Notes: a model not told the origin generated them from the letters alone. A stretch of 64,000 nt of DNA from Gracilimonas amylolytica (GCF_002911695.1 NZ_PQBS01000010.1:269034-333033); one strand, 5' to 3'. Counted from the first letter of the stretch, positions 18,441-27,912 are shown. A program made the numbers and translations.

Positions 18441-20573
18441 TTGAAAAAGGCCCTGATATATATACTTCCGGTGTTAGCCGGGGTGGCACTACTACCCATC
18501 CCGCTTCTTCGTGACCTGCATTTTGAGTCAGCTATGCTGGCAGGGACCATCGGTTGTTTCTGGGCCGGATTCATAGCCGTGTCTTCATCATCGGATCGGG
18601 ACATATTCAGCTCACTCAATATATTAAGCCGATTATATCTCGCCTCGATCCCTTTATTCATTTATGCCTGGTTCTCAGGATGTCTAACTTTTGATGGAAT
18701 TGCCTTCTGGATCCTTATTCCCATTCCAAGTGTCTTTTTGGGTACCTCTATCGGACGATTTATTCGGAAGATGAACCTGCCCTTTCCAAGACTGCTCCTG
18801 ACCTTCACGCTCCTTTTCTGTGCCGCAGCCGTTTTACTGATCGAGTTTTTTACGCTTCCCCAGGTCTATTTTTATAACCATGTATGGGGCGTTTGGCCGG
18901 GCCCCATTTATGACGAAGCTGTGGTGGTATCAGGTTCATTCCTGATCTTTCGGTTTGGCACCCTGCTTTGGATCAGCCTGCTTTGGGTGACACCTGATTG
19001 GATTAATTCTTTAAGGTCAAAGGTGACATCCGGAGTAATACTCATTTTTCTTGCGTTCTTTTATCTGAACCTGCCTGAAACCGGTATTACAAGCCCAGCG
19101 CATTCCATCCAGAAAAAACTTGGTGGTCACTTTCAAACAGAGCATTTTGAGATTTATTTTGACAAAGATTTTTACACTCAGGATGAGATCCGGTATTGGG
19201 CAACGCGACATGAATTCCATTTTCAGCAGATTATAGATCAATTAGAAATTGACTGGCCAAAAGATCGAAACATTCATTCTTACCTTTATGCACATGCCTG
19301 GCATAAAAAGGAGATCACCGGAGCAAAATTCACGAGTTATGTACCCATTTGGTTAGAACAGGATCATTTGCACATAGCCAAACAACAACTCGAGGGTGTA
19401 CTTAAACATGAAATGGTCCACGTGATCTCCAAACAGTTTGGGAATCAACTTTTCAATGGAAGCTGGAGCATAGGTTTGATCGAAGGACTTGCAGAAAGTA
19501 TCGCCAAGGATGCCTCACCCCGGTCGACCCTTCATCAAATCGTAGCAGCTGACGAATCCCTCCCGAATACTGAAGACATGAGATCAGCCTTATCACTTTC
19601 CGGGTTTTACGGAAGCGCCGGGTCCATCAGCTACACTACGGCCGGGTCATTTGTTGAGTATCTGCTTCATCAATATCCCGTGGAGGATCTCAAACAGGCT
19701 TATCGTACAGCCAATATCGAAGAGGCCTATTCAAGCTCATTTGAGGATCTGATCAAAGGGTGGCACAAAACCCTTCTATCCACTGAACTCGATTCCGTGG
19801 ATCAGCAGGTTTCAGAGTTCATTTTCGCACAACGATCCCTTTTCCAGAAAGAATGTCCGCATGCTATCTCAAAAGAGTTAAGGCTCTGGGATGAATACAA
19901 TTACCTGATGGCATCTGAAGACACTCTCAACGCTTACATCCTACTCGATGATCTCCATGCAATGAATTCAGAGAATGCGTTGATCAAAGCGGAGTGGATA
20001 CGGTCTAAACTATCATTGGGTGTACCGGGATCAGTTATGCAAAACCAACATGATAAAGATTCACTTCTGAATATTAATGTTCTTTACGCTGATGCCCTTT
20101 ATCTATCAAAGGGCTTTGAAGCCGCATCGGAATACCTGAATCGTTTCAGTGAAGATATCTCAACATCAACAGCCCAGAATTTCAGGTTCACTTTGGTACT
20201 ACGAGAGGACAGCACCCAATGGAACTACCTGCTTGACCAAAGATATTCGTCTGAACTGGTTAGCACAGACAAGTTCCCAAAGATGAACATGCCAAATCAA
20301 CTATTGACTTTAAACCGGGCATTGGATGATAAAAATTTCACTTTAGCAGTCGCATACCTCCGTTTACTGCCCCGGGAGGCAATCATATCAGAATGGTTCG
20401 ATATCCTTGAAAAGGCCATTCATCAAACAGCTTATCTTGGTGAATATGCCCTGGCGAATGACCTGATCGAAACCCTTAAGTCACTTGACTTAAGAACCCG
20501 CTACATAGAACGACTTTCGGAACAATCGGAATGGCTCTCATTTTTGCAAAACAGAAACTATATTGATCCGTAA
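18441..20573 (+). CDS. Membrane-anchored gluzincin-like protein (HEMVH)
   Basis: A 710-residue protein. The first 210 residues hold five or six hydrophobic helices. A soluble region with a peptidase MA-like signature follows: HEMVH at residues 323-327, and a third-ligand candidate in GLIEGLAESIAKD near 345-357. The last 300 residues are helical and TPR-like. Zinc protease activity is inferred from the HExxH signature alone. The start is a TTG (ttgaaaaaggcc). Its end overlaps the reading frame of the next gene, but the preferred start of that gene lies 46 bases beyond the stop. Confidence 0.6.
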   Translation: MKKALIYILPVLAGVALLPIPLLRDLHFESAMLAGTIGCFWAGFIAVSSSSDRDIFSSLNILSRLYLASIPLFIYAWFSGCLTFDGIAFWILIPIPSVFLGTSIGRFIRKMNLPFPRLLLTFTLLFCAAAVLLIEFFTLPQVYFYNHVWGVWPGPIYDEAVVVSGSFLIFRFGTLLWISLLWVTPDWINSLRSKVTSGVILIFLAFFYLNLPETGITSPAHSIQKKLGGHFQTEHFEIYFDKDFYTQDEIRYWATRHEFHFQQIIDQLEIDWPKDRNIHSYLYAHAWHKKEITGAKFTSYVPIWLEQDHLHIAKQQLEGVLKHEMVHVISKQFGNQLFNGSWSIGLIEGLAESIAKDASPRSTLHQIVAADESLPNTEDMRSALSLSGFYGSAGSISYTTAGSFVEYLLHQYPVEDLKQAYRTANIEEAYSSSFEDLIKGWHKTLLSTELDSVDQQVSEFIFAQRSLFQKECPHAISKELRLWDEYNYLMASEDTLNAYILLDDLHAMNSENALIKAEWIRSKLSLGVPGSVMQNQHDKDSLLNINVLYADALYLSKGFEAASEYLNRFSEDISTSTAQNFRFTLVLREDSTQWNYLLDQRYSSELVSTDKFPKMNMPNQLLTLNRALDDKNFTLAVAYLRLLPREAIISEWFDILEKAIHQTAYLGEYALANDLIETLKSLDLRTRYIERLSEQSEWLSFLQNRNYIDP

Positions 20574-20619
20574 TCATACCAAGATCTTATTTTGCACAAT
20601 TGCTCTATTGCCTGAATCA

Positions 20620-21687
20620 ATGATAAAATCTGTTTTTCTTACCGGATTTTTATGTCTGCTGATCAACTTCTCTGCTTTGGGGCAGGACTGGAGGTTATCA
20701 GCAGGATACAGTATCCAAAATATCGGGCTGAACTATGTTCCTAACGAAAGTTATCCTGTAGATATTGACGGTGTGACAAAAGGAATGGTCGAGATCGAAT
20801 TGGAGCGCTATCTGTTGTACCGGCTATATATTGCGGGGAAAACAGAGTTTTTGGTTCACGATCAGGAAGATCTGTTTATTGGAGGGCCCATAAATTTCAA
20901 TCAGGTTAATCTTGGAGGGACCATCGGGCTACAGTGGCCAAAATTTGGGGTTTATGGAGGTGTTAAAACCGGCAAGATCTGGGATATTACAATGAGATCA
21001 ACAGATCAAAATGGAAACCCGATCTGGACCGGTACAACCGGAGGAGAAAACAATCTTACAGGATCCCTCACTGCCGGCATCAAATATTATCTGCTGAATT
21101 TTGTACGATTGCAGGCCGAAGTTTCTCATTCCTTTAACACTCCTTCCTCGATCATACCACAGAGAAACTTTAATGAAAGTCCCGCATTCCGTTCATTTGA
21201 ATTCAGCCCTGTGTCTGTGTCAGTTGGTGTTTCGATCGGTATTCCCTGGAGCCGGCCAAAAAATCGCAGGGAAAAGACCAAACGAGATCTCCCTCCGCTT
21301 ATCCGTACCTCATCCGTGAATTTCTCGGAACCTTTGGGTGATACCTACGTGACCTCAGCTTTTGGCCCCCGTTGGCGAAGTGTGCATCAAGGGGTTGATC
21401 TTAAGGCGAGTTTACGAGACAAAATTTATGCAGCTGAAGCCGGTGTGGTTGTCAAAGCGGGTACCGGTCGTGGTTATGGCAAAATGGTTCGTATTAAACA
21501 CGGAAATGGCTACGAAACTGTTTACGCACACATGAGTAAGATCAGTGTTAAGGAAGGTGATTCTGTTAAAAAAGGAGACGAGGTTGGTCGCGCCGGAAAT
21601 ACCGGAACTTCTACCGGAGTACACCTCCACTTCGAGATCATAAAAGATGGCACACATGTAAACCCCGAATCTTATATTCACTTTTAA
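20620..21687 (+). CDS. M23 (LytM) endopeptidase with barrel-like N-terminal domain
   Basis: I choose the ATG at 20620, which gives 355 residues and a clean signal peptide (ending SALGQ). A TTG further upstream at 20563 would add 19 residues that spoil it. Residues about 22-215 are strand-rich with alternating aromatic and glycine residues (LGGTIGLQWPKFGVYGG), like a small outer-membrane barrel. Residues about 230-355 are a complete M23 domain: HQGVD at 256-260, H304 in YAHMS, and HLHFE at 335-339 supply the zinc ligands and catalytic His. It should cleave peptidoglycan peptide bridges, or activate an amidase if the pocket is altered. All the expected metal ligands are present. Confidence 0.85.
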   Translation: MIKSVFLTGFLCLLINFSALGQDWRLSAGYSIQNIGLNYVPNESYPVDIDGVTKGMVEIELERYLLYRLYIAGKTEFLVHDQEDLFIGGPINFNQVNLGGTIGLQWPKFGVYGGVKTGKIWDITMRSTDQNGNPIWTGTTGGENNLTGSLTAGIKYYLLNFVRLQAEVSHSFNTPSSIIPQRNFNESPAFRSFEFSPVSVSVGVSIGIPWSRPKNRREKTKRDLPPLIRTSSVNFSEPLGDTYVTSAFGPRWRSVHQGVDLKASLRDKIYAAEAGVVVKAGTGRGYGKMVRIKHGNGYETVYAHMSKISVKEGDSVKKGDEVGRAGNTGTSTGVHLHFEIIKDGTHVNPESYIHF

Positions 21688-21712
21688 CTTTCACCCAATT
21701 ATTTCACTCAGT

Positions 21713-22135
21713 ATGAAATCACTAATTTTGTTTTTCTCTATCATTCTTACAACCCAACTGACTTATGCTCAGGAAGCAGACACAACGGCTCAACCCGAAA
21801 CCTTTGAGTACGAATGGGCCGGCGAACAATTGACCATGCAAAAATACTTTATCGTCTTTTTAAAAAGTGGGGAGAACCGCAGCCAAGATCAGGAAAAAGC
21901 CATGAAACTGCAGCAAGAACACCTTACTTATCTGGGTGACCTTTACGAAAAAGGCATTATAAACCTAAACGGACCAAGCGGTGGTGAAGGTGATATTCGT
22001 GGGTTTTCTGTGTACAATGTAGCAACTATTGAGCAAGCCCGTGAATATGCTGAGAATGACCCCATGGTAAGGGCGGGTCGGCTTAAAGTAGAAGTACACC
22101 CCTGGTGGCTGGCAAAAGGTTCCGGCGTTAAGTAA
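21713..22135 (+). CDS. Secreted YciI-like protein
   Basis: A 140-residue protein with a signal peptide (to about residue 20, AYAQE). The core YFIVFLKSGENRSQDQEKAMKLQQEH and the ending VRAGRLKVEVHPWW match the YciI/dimeric alpha-beta barrel fold. Most YciI proteins are cytosolic; a signal peptide makes this one periplasmic. Its catalytic role is unknown. It follows the M23 gene by 25 bases on the same strand. Confidence 0.75.
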   Translation: MKSLILFFSIILTTQLTYAQEADTTAQPETFEYEWAGEQLTMQKYFIVFLKSGENRSQDQEKAMKLQQEHLTYLGDLYEKGIINLNGPSGGEGDIRGFSVYNVATIEQAREYAENDPMVRAGRLKVEVHPWWLAKGSGVK

Positions 22136-22184
22136 AGTGGTCTATATTTCTTTTTAAAATTTACACACCCTCATTTCTAAAAAT

Positions 22185-22853
22185 ATGAGAGCACCCATCT
22201 TTGTTCCCCATTCAGATTTTGAAAAACATCCAGTCTCAGAAATGAAAAAACGGTCAGCTGAGTTCTACGAACACATGAAGCGCCGGCGTACGGTTCGGGA
22301 TTTCTCAGACCGAGCCATTCCAAGAGAGATCATTGAGCATTGTTTACGTGCTGCCGGAACCGCACCTAACGGAGCTAATAAGCAACCCTGGCATTTTGTG
22401 GTTGTTAGTGATCCCGACATCAAAAAAACGATCCGGATCGAGGCTGAGAAAGAAGAGCATGAATTCTATCATCGCCGGGCTCCTGAAGATTGGCTGGAAG
22501 ATCTGCAACCCTTTGGCACCGACGAAAAGAAACCGTTTCTCGAAAAGGCTCCCTATTTGATCGGAGTTTTTGCCCAAAATTATACTCTGGATGAAAACGG
22601 AGACAAGGAGAAACATTATTATGTGAAGGAATCGGTTGGTATTGCCACCGGCATACTGATCACCGCCCTGCACGAATCCGGGTTGGCTACGCTCACACAT
22701 ACTCCAAGTCCTATGGGATTCTTAAATGAGATCATGGGTCGCCCTTCTTACGAAAAACCATTCCTCTTATTGGTGGTCGGTTATCCGGAAGAAGATGTTC
22801 AGATTCCTGATATCACAAAGAAATCACTGAATGAGATCGCCACTTTTATGTGA
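22185..22853 (+). CDS. Nitroreductase-family flavoprotein
   Basis: A 222-residue FMN enzyme of the nitroreductase fold. The flavin-binding start [42 protein letters not shown] is intact. The longer insert around residues 85-125 and the C-terminal [10 protein letters not shown] resemble the iodotyrosine-dehalogenase-like/BluB-related branch. The substrate is not readable from sequence. It has no signal peptide and sits 49 bases after the YciI-like gene. Confidence 0.85.
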   Translation: MRAPIFVPHSDFEKHPVSEMKKRSAEFYEHMKRRRTVRDFSDRAIPREIIEHCLRAAGTAPNGANKQPWHFVVVSDPDIKKTIRIEAEKEEHEFYHRRAPEDWLEDLQPFGTDEKKPFLEKAPYLIGVFAQNYTLDENGDKEKHYYVKESVGIATGILITALHESGLATLTHTPSPMGFLNEIMGRPSYEKPFLLLVVGYPEEDVQIPDITKKSLNEIATFM

Positions 22854-22919
22854 TCTGAGTCGTTGCTCACTCGTTATAACAACCCCTCAAATTTATACTA
22901 TTAGCTCGATTATTAACAC

Positions 22920-23528
22920 ATGAGCAAAGCCAAATCAAATAAGAGAAAATCATCCTTCAAAAAAGAGGTCACACAATGGATCTTCATTTTCATGATCGGT
23001 GCGGCTTTGTATGCCAGCGGGTATCACACGGAAGTTATCGGCCGCTTACAAAGTGTCCTTCTTTACACGGGTATTATGCAGCCCGACACGGATGAATCCA
23101 TCATGCATGGGCAAAGGGCAGAATATAACATGCCTTTGCTTACTGTTGATGGAGACCGCATATACCTTTCGGAGTTTGAGGGCAAAACCATTTTTATGAA
23201 CCTTTGGGCCACCTGGTGCCCACCGTGTATTGCTGAGATGCCGAATATTCAACGCCTATATAATGATGTGAAAGACAATGAAGACGTTGTGTTCGTCATG
23301 GCGTCGCTTGATCGGGAGCCTCAAAAAGCCTGGGATTTCGTAGAAAGAAAAGAGTTTACGTTTCCGGTCTATTCCGTGATTGCCAAGCCAAAAGTATATG
23401 ACAGCTCAGTTGTCCCAACCACCTATGTTATTTCCCCACAGGGAGATATCGTGATGGAGCATCAGGGTATGGCGAAATACGATACGGAGGCATTCAAGGA
23501 CTTCCTTACATCTGTATCCGGTCAGTAA
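22920..23528 (+). CDS. TlpA/ResA-like membrane-anchored thioredoxin
   Basis: A 202-residue protein with one transmembrane anchor (about residues 19-34) after a basic N-terminus, so the catalytic domain faces the periplasm. The active site is WCPPC (Cys100 and Cys103), in the context FMNLWATWCPPCIAEMPNIQ, and the cis-proline is in SVVPTTYV near 168. TlpA/ResA proteins reduce disulfides in cytochrome c maturation or other envelope proteins. No cytochrome genes are nearby, so the partner is unknown. Confidence 0.88.
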   Translation: MSKAKSNKRKSSFKKEVTQWIFIFMIGAALYASGYHTEVIGRLQSVLLYTGIMQPDTDESIMHGQRAEYNMPLLTVDGDRIYLSEFEGKTIFMNLWATWCPPCIAEMPNIQRLYNDVKDNEDVVFVMASLDREPQKAWDFVERKEFTFPVYSVIAKPKVYDSSVVPTTYVISPQGDIVMEHQGMAKYDTEAFKDFLTSVSGQ

Positions 23529-23575
23529 ATTCCTTATTCTCGGGTATTAATTTTTTTCGCAGTTACTAAAAAGCT

Positions 23576-23583
23576 TACCTTTG
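23576..23583 (+). promoter_or_regulatory. Candidate Bacteroidota -7 element upstream of the VOC gene
   Basis: TACCTTTG matches the Bacteroidota -7 consensus TAnnTTTG exactly and would give a leader of about 60 bases to the VOC start. The -33 region holds a T-rich run rather than a clear TTTG, so the call is weak. Confidence 0.35.
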
Positions 23584-23650
23584 TGGCCATTAATTACAAC
23601 TCGAACTGTGACAGGTCAATAAGATCTCACTTTCAGGATCAAAACAACGC

Positions 23651-24712
23651 ATGGAAAAAGTCATCTCAGGCATTCAGCAAATTGGCATTGGCATTCCGGA
23701 TGTTCATAAAGCCACGGACTGGTATCGGAAACATTTCGGAATGGATATCAAGGTATTTGAAGATGAAGCCACCGCTGAGTTGATGCTGCCCTACACCGGG
23801 GGGAAGCCACATGACCGAACTGCCATACTTACCCTTAATATGAAAGGTGGTGGCGGTTTCGAGATCTGGCAATACACCAGCCGAACACCCCAGCCCGCTG
23901 ATTTTGATCTTCTTTTGGGTGATCTTGGCATTAATTATGGAAAAATAAAATCCATTGATGTTGAGCAGACATTTAACGAGATGAAGTCATCGGGCCTTGA
24001 AATCCTGACTCCTCTCGAAACCAACCCGGCCGGTGACCTAAACTTTTTCCTTAAAGACCTTTACGGAAACATATGGCAGGTTGTAAAAGGGAACGAGTTT
24101 TTCAAGCGCAAAACCCCAAAGACAACCGGTGGCGTGGTCGGCGCGGTGATCGGTTCAACCGATATAGAAGCCGCTCGCAAACTGTATTCTGATGTTTTAG
24201 GCTACGATGAGGTTGTTTATGATGAAACCAATATCTTCAGCGACTTCAACGGACTACCCGGCGGAGATCATGAAGTGCGCAGGGTTTTACTGCGTCATTC
24301 CCAAAAAAGGGAAGGTGGTTTCAGCAACATGTTTGGCCCGACTGAAATTGAACTGGTTGAAGTTAAAGGACGGGAGCCCAAAAAGATCTACAAAGACCGG
24401 TTTTGGGGTGATCTTGGATTCATCCATTTATGTTTCGACATACAAGGTATGGATGCTCTTAAAAGTGACCTGGAAGCAGAGGGTTTTCCATTCACCGTTG
24501 ATTCTGCCAACAGTTTTGATATGGGTGAAGCTGCCGGACGATTTACCTATGTGGAGGATCCGGATGGTACACTCATTGAATTCGTGGAAACACACAAAGT
24601 ACCCATCATAAAAAAGATCGGGTGGTACATAGACATGACCAAGCGTGATCCCCGAAAAAATCTGCCAAACTGGATGATCAGTGCACTTAGATTTAGCAGG
24701 ATGAAGAGGTGA
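23651..24712 (+). CDS. Two-domain VOC (glyoxalase/dioxygenase fold) protein
   Basis: A 353-residue protein with two vicinal-oxygen-chelate modules. The first is about residues 1-145 (GIQQIGIGIPDVHKATDWY to DLYGNIWQVVKG), the second about 155-320 (GAVIGSTDIEAARKLYSDVLGYDE to YVEDPDGTLIEFVETHKVP). Paired domains of this kind occur in extradiol dioxygenases and glyoxalases. Metal ligands are not complete in an obvious way in either half, so the activity cannot be assigned. It has no signal peptide and is monocistronic. Confidence 0.82.
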   Translation: MEKVISGIQQIGIGIPDVHKATDWYRKHFGMDIKVFEDEATAELMLPYTGGKPHDRTAILTLNMKGGGGFEIWQYTSRTPQPADFDLLLGDLGINYGKIKSIDVEQTFNEMKSSGLEILTPLETNPAGDLNFFLKDLYGNIWQVVKGNEFFKRKTPKTTGGVVGAVIGSTDIEAARKLYSDVLGYDEVVYDETNIFSDFNGLPGGDHEVRRVLLRHSQKREGGFSNMFGPTEIELVEVKGREPKKIYKDRFWGDLGFIHLCFDIQGMDALKSDLEAEGFPFTVDSANSFDMGEAAGRFTYVEDPDGTLIEFVETHKVPIIKKIGWYIDMTKRDPRKNLPNWMISALRFSRMKR

Positions 24713-24743
24713 TTGTTTGAGGCTGGCTGGTATTCCGAGACTC

Positions 24744-25217
24744 TTAATTCATTTCGTTTGGTGGAGTTAACGGTTCCCCTCCCTCCAGTTCATCTCTGTC
24801 TTCCGGCTTAATTTCATTCAAATAGTACGAATTGTTTTCTTCATCATACTCTATTTGCCACCTTTTATTTGTTACATACATATCCATAAAACCAGATAGG
24901 CGGCCATCCCTGTAAATCAAAGTGGCTAAACCCGTTTCCTGATCCCCAATTACAGCAGAGATAGATTTGATACCGGGTATATTTTCCTGAATTCTTCTTA
25001 TGATGAGTTGATACATCTCATCTGTCTCATTAACATCAATTCTTAATGTATCCCCGGCAGCTATTTCTGTAATACCGTTCAGCTTAGTGCTTACATAGAT
25101 TTTAACCGGTTCTGCATTTTTTTCGGTTGTGTTTTTTTTCTCATTACCACACCCTAATTGAAGTAATAACAGAGTACCTATCAACAATGCAGGACAAATC
25201 TTTTTAATCATATTCAT
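24744..25217 (-). CDS. Lipoprotein resembling the prodomain of the adjacent metalloprotease
   Basis: A 157-residue protein with a lipoprotein signal (LQLGC, Cys at residue 23). I do not recognise a named family. Its residues about 58-135 align with residues about 64-140 of the neighbouring T9SS metalloprotease. From Q70 to M111 the alignment is ungapped and has 12 identities in 42 positions, among them R75, E78, P81-G82, S85, A88, G96, Y102, G105 and G109, with many conservative matches; after one gap Y124-D125 and E135 match too. In the protease this region precedes the catalytic domain and looks like a propeptide. The gene starts one base after the protease stop, so it is probably co-transcribed. 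A role as free-standing inhibitor, immunity protein or folding aid is inferred. Confidence 0.75.
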   Translation of the reverse strand: MNMIKKICPALLIGTLLLLQLGCGNEKKNTTEKNAEPVKIYVSTKLNGITEIAAGDTLRIDVNETDEMYQLIIRRIQENIPGIKSISAVIGDQETGLATLIYRDGRLSGFMDMYVTNKRWQIEYDEENNSYYLNEIKPEDRDELEGGEPLTPPNEMN

Positions 25218-25218
25218 G

Positions 25219-27912
25219 TTATTTTATTAAAACCATTTGCTTTGTTAATGTTTGCCTACCCGTTTTTAATTGATAGATATAAATGCCACTTGAAAGTGTT
25301 GAAGCATCAAAAACCACATTATGTGTGCCCGCGCTGACACGTTCATCATTCAATAAAGTTGCCACCTTCTGCCCCTGAATATTGAATACTTCCATATTTA
25401 CTGTTTGTGGCTCCGTTAAGCTATAATTGATCGTTGTTGTGGGGTTAAAGGGATTGGGATAATTCTGAACTAACTCCATTTTAATGGGCCTATCTTCCAC
25501 TTCATTTGATACTCCCACACCTACATTCAACGTAATTGGCACTTCGATCATAGGAGATGCCGGATCATTGGTTTTCACCTTCATTATAGTCTCATAAGTT
25601 CCAGAACTCACGCCTGCGGTATTAAACTCAAAATCGATCTGACCGGCTTCACTATCAAAGACTATTCCACTTGGGTCAGGTGCTGCCAGCCAACTGTAAG
25701 GTGATTTCATCTGCTCCACTCTTATGTCATCTACATTGATAGCGGTTCCGATCTGTTGGTTCCTGTGTAAGACCTGAACGACTCCCGGAGTAAACCCACT
25801 AAGGTAACTGTTGGATGCCAGCAAACTTCCATCATAGTAATAATCAATGCTTTGATTGTCTGTGTTATAGATGATCTTTAATTCGTGATAGATATTTGGT
25901 GTTACAGAGCCATAAATCCCTAAAAATGTCCTTTGTCCACTTTCATTTATGTCAGCCAGAAAAATCCCTCCCTCACTTATTATTACGCCGGCTGACATAT
26001 CACCGGTTTTACCATCATTTATATAGAAGTCGAACGTTTCACTTAAAGCACCTGATCCGGTGAGTGAGAAATTTATGGTTACCTCATAGTTTCCAAACAG
26101 CCTGTAACCAAAAAATGGAGAAGCTATAAATTTCGTCCCCCCTCCCGAGTATGCTATACTTAAGTTTTGGCTACCTGTTTTTGGGTTTGTGCTTGAAATA
26201 GAAAACTCTGTATCGTTCAGGGACCTCCATTGGTTTTGTCCTAAGAATGTTCCGGTTTCAAAGCTTTCAATTGACTCAAAGGATGTCTCATAGATCAATT
26301 CATTTGTATTTACTTTACTTCTAATGCCTGATGAACGCTGTGAAAAGTTATATGGTATCGTTGTCAAAGAAGGCATATCCACAGGTTCTATTGTCTTCAG
26401 ATTACTTACTTTAGCCCGTTTCCCAACTGTATTGCCCGGGAAATCAAAGTCAATATCCCACATCAAGTTACTTGATCCATTATTAGAGATATCAACTGAA
26501 ACCATCAGCTCATCTTCCTGATTCAGATTTACTTCGATCTGTTCTGTTGATAATGCTGCAATCGGAGAATCTTCCATTGTTGTTCTGTACCCTGAGATCG
26601 TTTTTTTGATCTCACGCATACTCAGAGCGTTATCCTCAGGGGTTCTGTTATTGGTTGTACCCGTTGGGAATCCCAGCCAGGTTAAATCCGGACTGGAGAA
26701 TATTGGAGCCTGGTTCAGTCCATCCGCGTATGCCATCACGGTATGAAAGTTATTGGTTTGATCCTGGAAACCCACAGAATAATGGAATAAACCCCCGGCT
26801 TCTGTGGCAGGTGATAGAGCCTGTGTTCTCGCGTGTGAGTTACCCATGTTGTGGCCTATCTCATGGATCAAAGTAAAGCCTCCACCTACTTGCTGTACAC
26901 GATTCAAATTAAAACCAAATTGCGGGTTACCCCCTGTACTGCTGAGCCTCCAACCTAGCCCGCCGGTATCAATAATTCGTGCGATCAGGGATACTATATC
27001 AGCCCCATATTGATCTCTCAGGTCATGAACTTCTTCCATGTGACCACTAAACTCATTATCCGGGTCATCAAAAACCGGATCACTGTCATCCTGAGTTAAT
27101 CTTCTTAATCTGACTCCTGATTCAACCCCATCATTGATCTCATCGTAACTTGTTCTATGTGTGTGAACCAACCGAAGCTCGATTCCCGTTTTACTGTTAT
27201 CAAGGGCCGTTTGTGATAACGTCATAGCCTGTGACATCACTTCAAAAATATCCCGGTAGCTTGATTCATTAGCTGCCCAATCCCTTGCCGCATTGGTATA
27301 TACCAACATCAGGTCAATGGTAACACTGTCATCTATGGAAGATGTGATCAGGGAAGGCTGGTATTGCTCTGTTTGCCGGGCTGTTTTTGACCTATTCTCA
27401 TCATTACTTGAATAATCATAAAGTGGTGCCACAAATTCATTGGAATCTTCGTGCAAACCACATGCTAAATTGCCTGAGCTTTGCTCTCCTGATTCCTGTA
27501 TAAAGTTTTCATTTCTATCTTTATCATAAGACAACACCAGGCTTCGGTCATGACTTTCATGCAACAATCCATTTATCCCGCCATTATGATAAGTGAAACT
27601 CATCACACCTTGATCAACTCCCTTTCTTTTTGCTATTACAGATATATAACCGGGGTAATATTCTGAAACTCTGGTAACCTCATATTGGTGAATACGATCC
27701 GAACTGAGTGAAAATTGAAACACCAACCCTCTTGTCAGGTTTTTCTCAGTAAAGTACTCTTCGTTAAGCTTATAATAGACCTTTTCGGGCTCATTAGTTT
27801 TATATTGTATTTCTGAGCCTATCTCATTCAGAGCTATGACACCTTGGCTTTGAGCCATCATAACAACATTGAAAGAGAACACTATGAAGAGTGTTAGTAG
27901 CAAATTTTTCAT
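25219..27912 (-). CDS. T9SS-exported reprolysin-like zinc metalloprotease
   Basis: An 897-residue protein with a signal peptide (to about residue 20). Layout: prodomain-like region (about 24-140); Cys151 in ACGLHED, a possible cysteine switch; catalytic domain (about 195-445) with HEIGHNMGNSH at 350-360 giving three zinc His and the Glu, plus a Met-turn in VMAYA near 392-396; an Ig-like stretch (about 460-500); a LamG-like jelly-roll (about 548-720); and a C-terminal T9SS type A sorting domain (about 805-897, with NYPNPFNPTTTINYSL). It should pass the outer membrane by T9SS and be attached or released. The lipoprotein immediately downstream resembles its own prodomain. Confidence 0.92.
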   Translation of the reverse strand: MKNLLLTLFIVFSFNVVMMAQSQGVIALNEIGSEIQYKTNEPEKVYYKLNEEYFTEKNLTRGLVFQFSLSSDRIHQYEVTRVSEYYPGYISVIAKRKGVDQGVMSFTYHNGGINGLLHESHDRSLVLSYDKDRNENFIQESGEQSSGNLACGLHEDSNEFVAPLYDYSSNDENRSKTARQTEQYQPSLITSSIDDSVTIDLMLVYTNAARDWAANESSYRDIFEVMSQAMTLSQTALDNSKTGIELRLVHTHRTSYDEINDGVESGVRLRRLTQDDSDPVFDDPDNEFSGHMEEVHDLRDQYGADIVSLIARIIDTGGLGWRLSSTGGNPQFGFNLNRVQQVGGGFTLIHEIGHNMGNSHARTQALSPATEAGGLFHYSVGFQDQTNNFHTVMAYADGLNQAPIFSSPDLTWLGFPTGTTNNRTPEDNALSMREIKKTISGYRTTMEDSPIAALSTEQIEVNLNQEDELMVSVDISNNGSSNLMWDIDFDFPGNTVGKRAKVSNLKTIEPVDMPSLTTIPYNFSQRSSGIRSKVNTNELIYETSFESIESFETGTFLGQNQWRSLNDTEFSISSTNPKTGSQNLSIAYSGGGTKFIASPFFGYRLFGNYEVTINFSLTGSGALSETFDFYINDGKTGDMSAGVIISEGGIFLADINESGQRTFLGIYGSVTPNIYHELKIIYNTDNQSIDYYYDGSLLASNSYLSGFTPGVVQVLHRNQQIGTAINVDDIRVEQMKSPYSWLAAPDPSGIVFDSEAGQIDFEFNTAGVSSGTYETIMKVKTNDPASPMIEVPITLNVGVGVSNEVEDRPIKMELVQNYPNPFNPTTTINYSLTEPQTVNMEVFNIQGQKVATLLNDERVSAGTHNVVFDASTLSSGIYIYQLKTGRQTLTKQMVLIK

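Noticed and set aside
20563..20619. Earlier TTG start for the M23 gene, giving 374 residues
   Set aside because: It would place 19 residues before a clean signal peptide and overlap the previous coding region.
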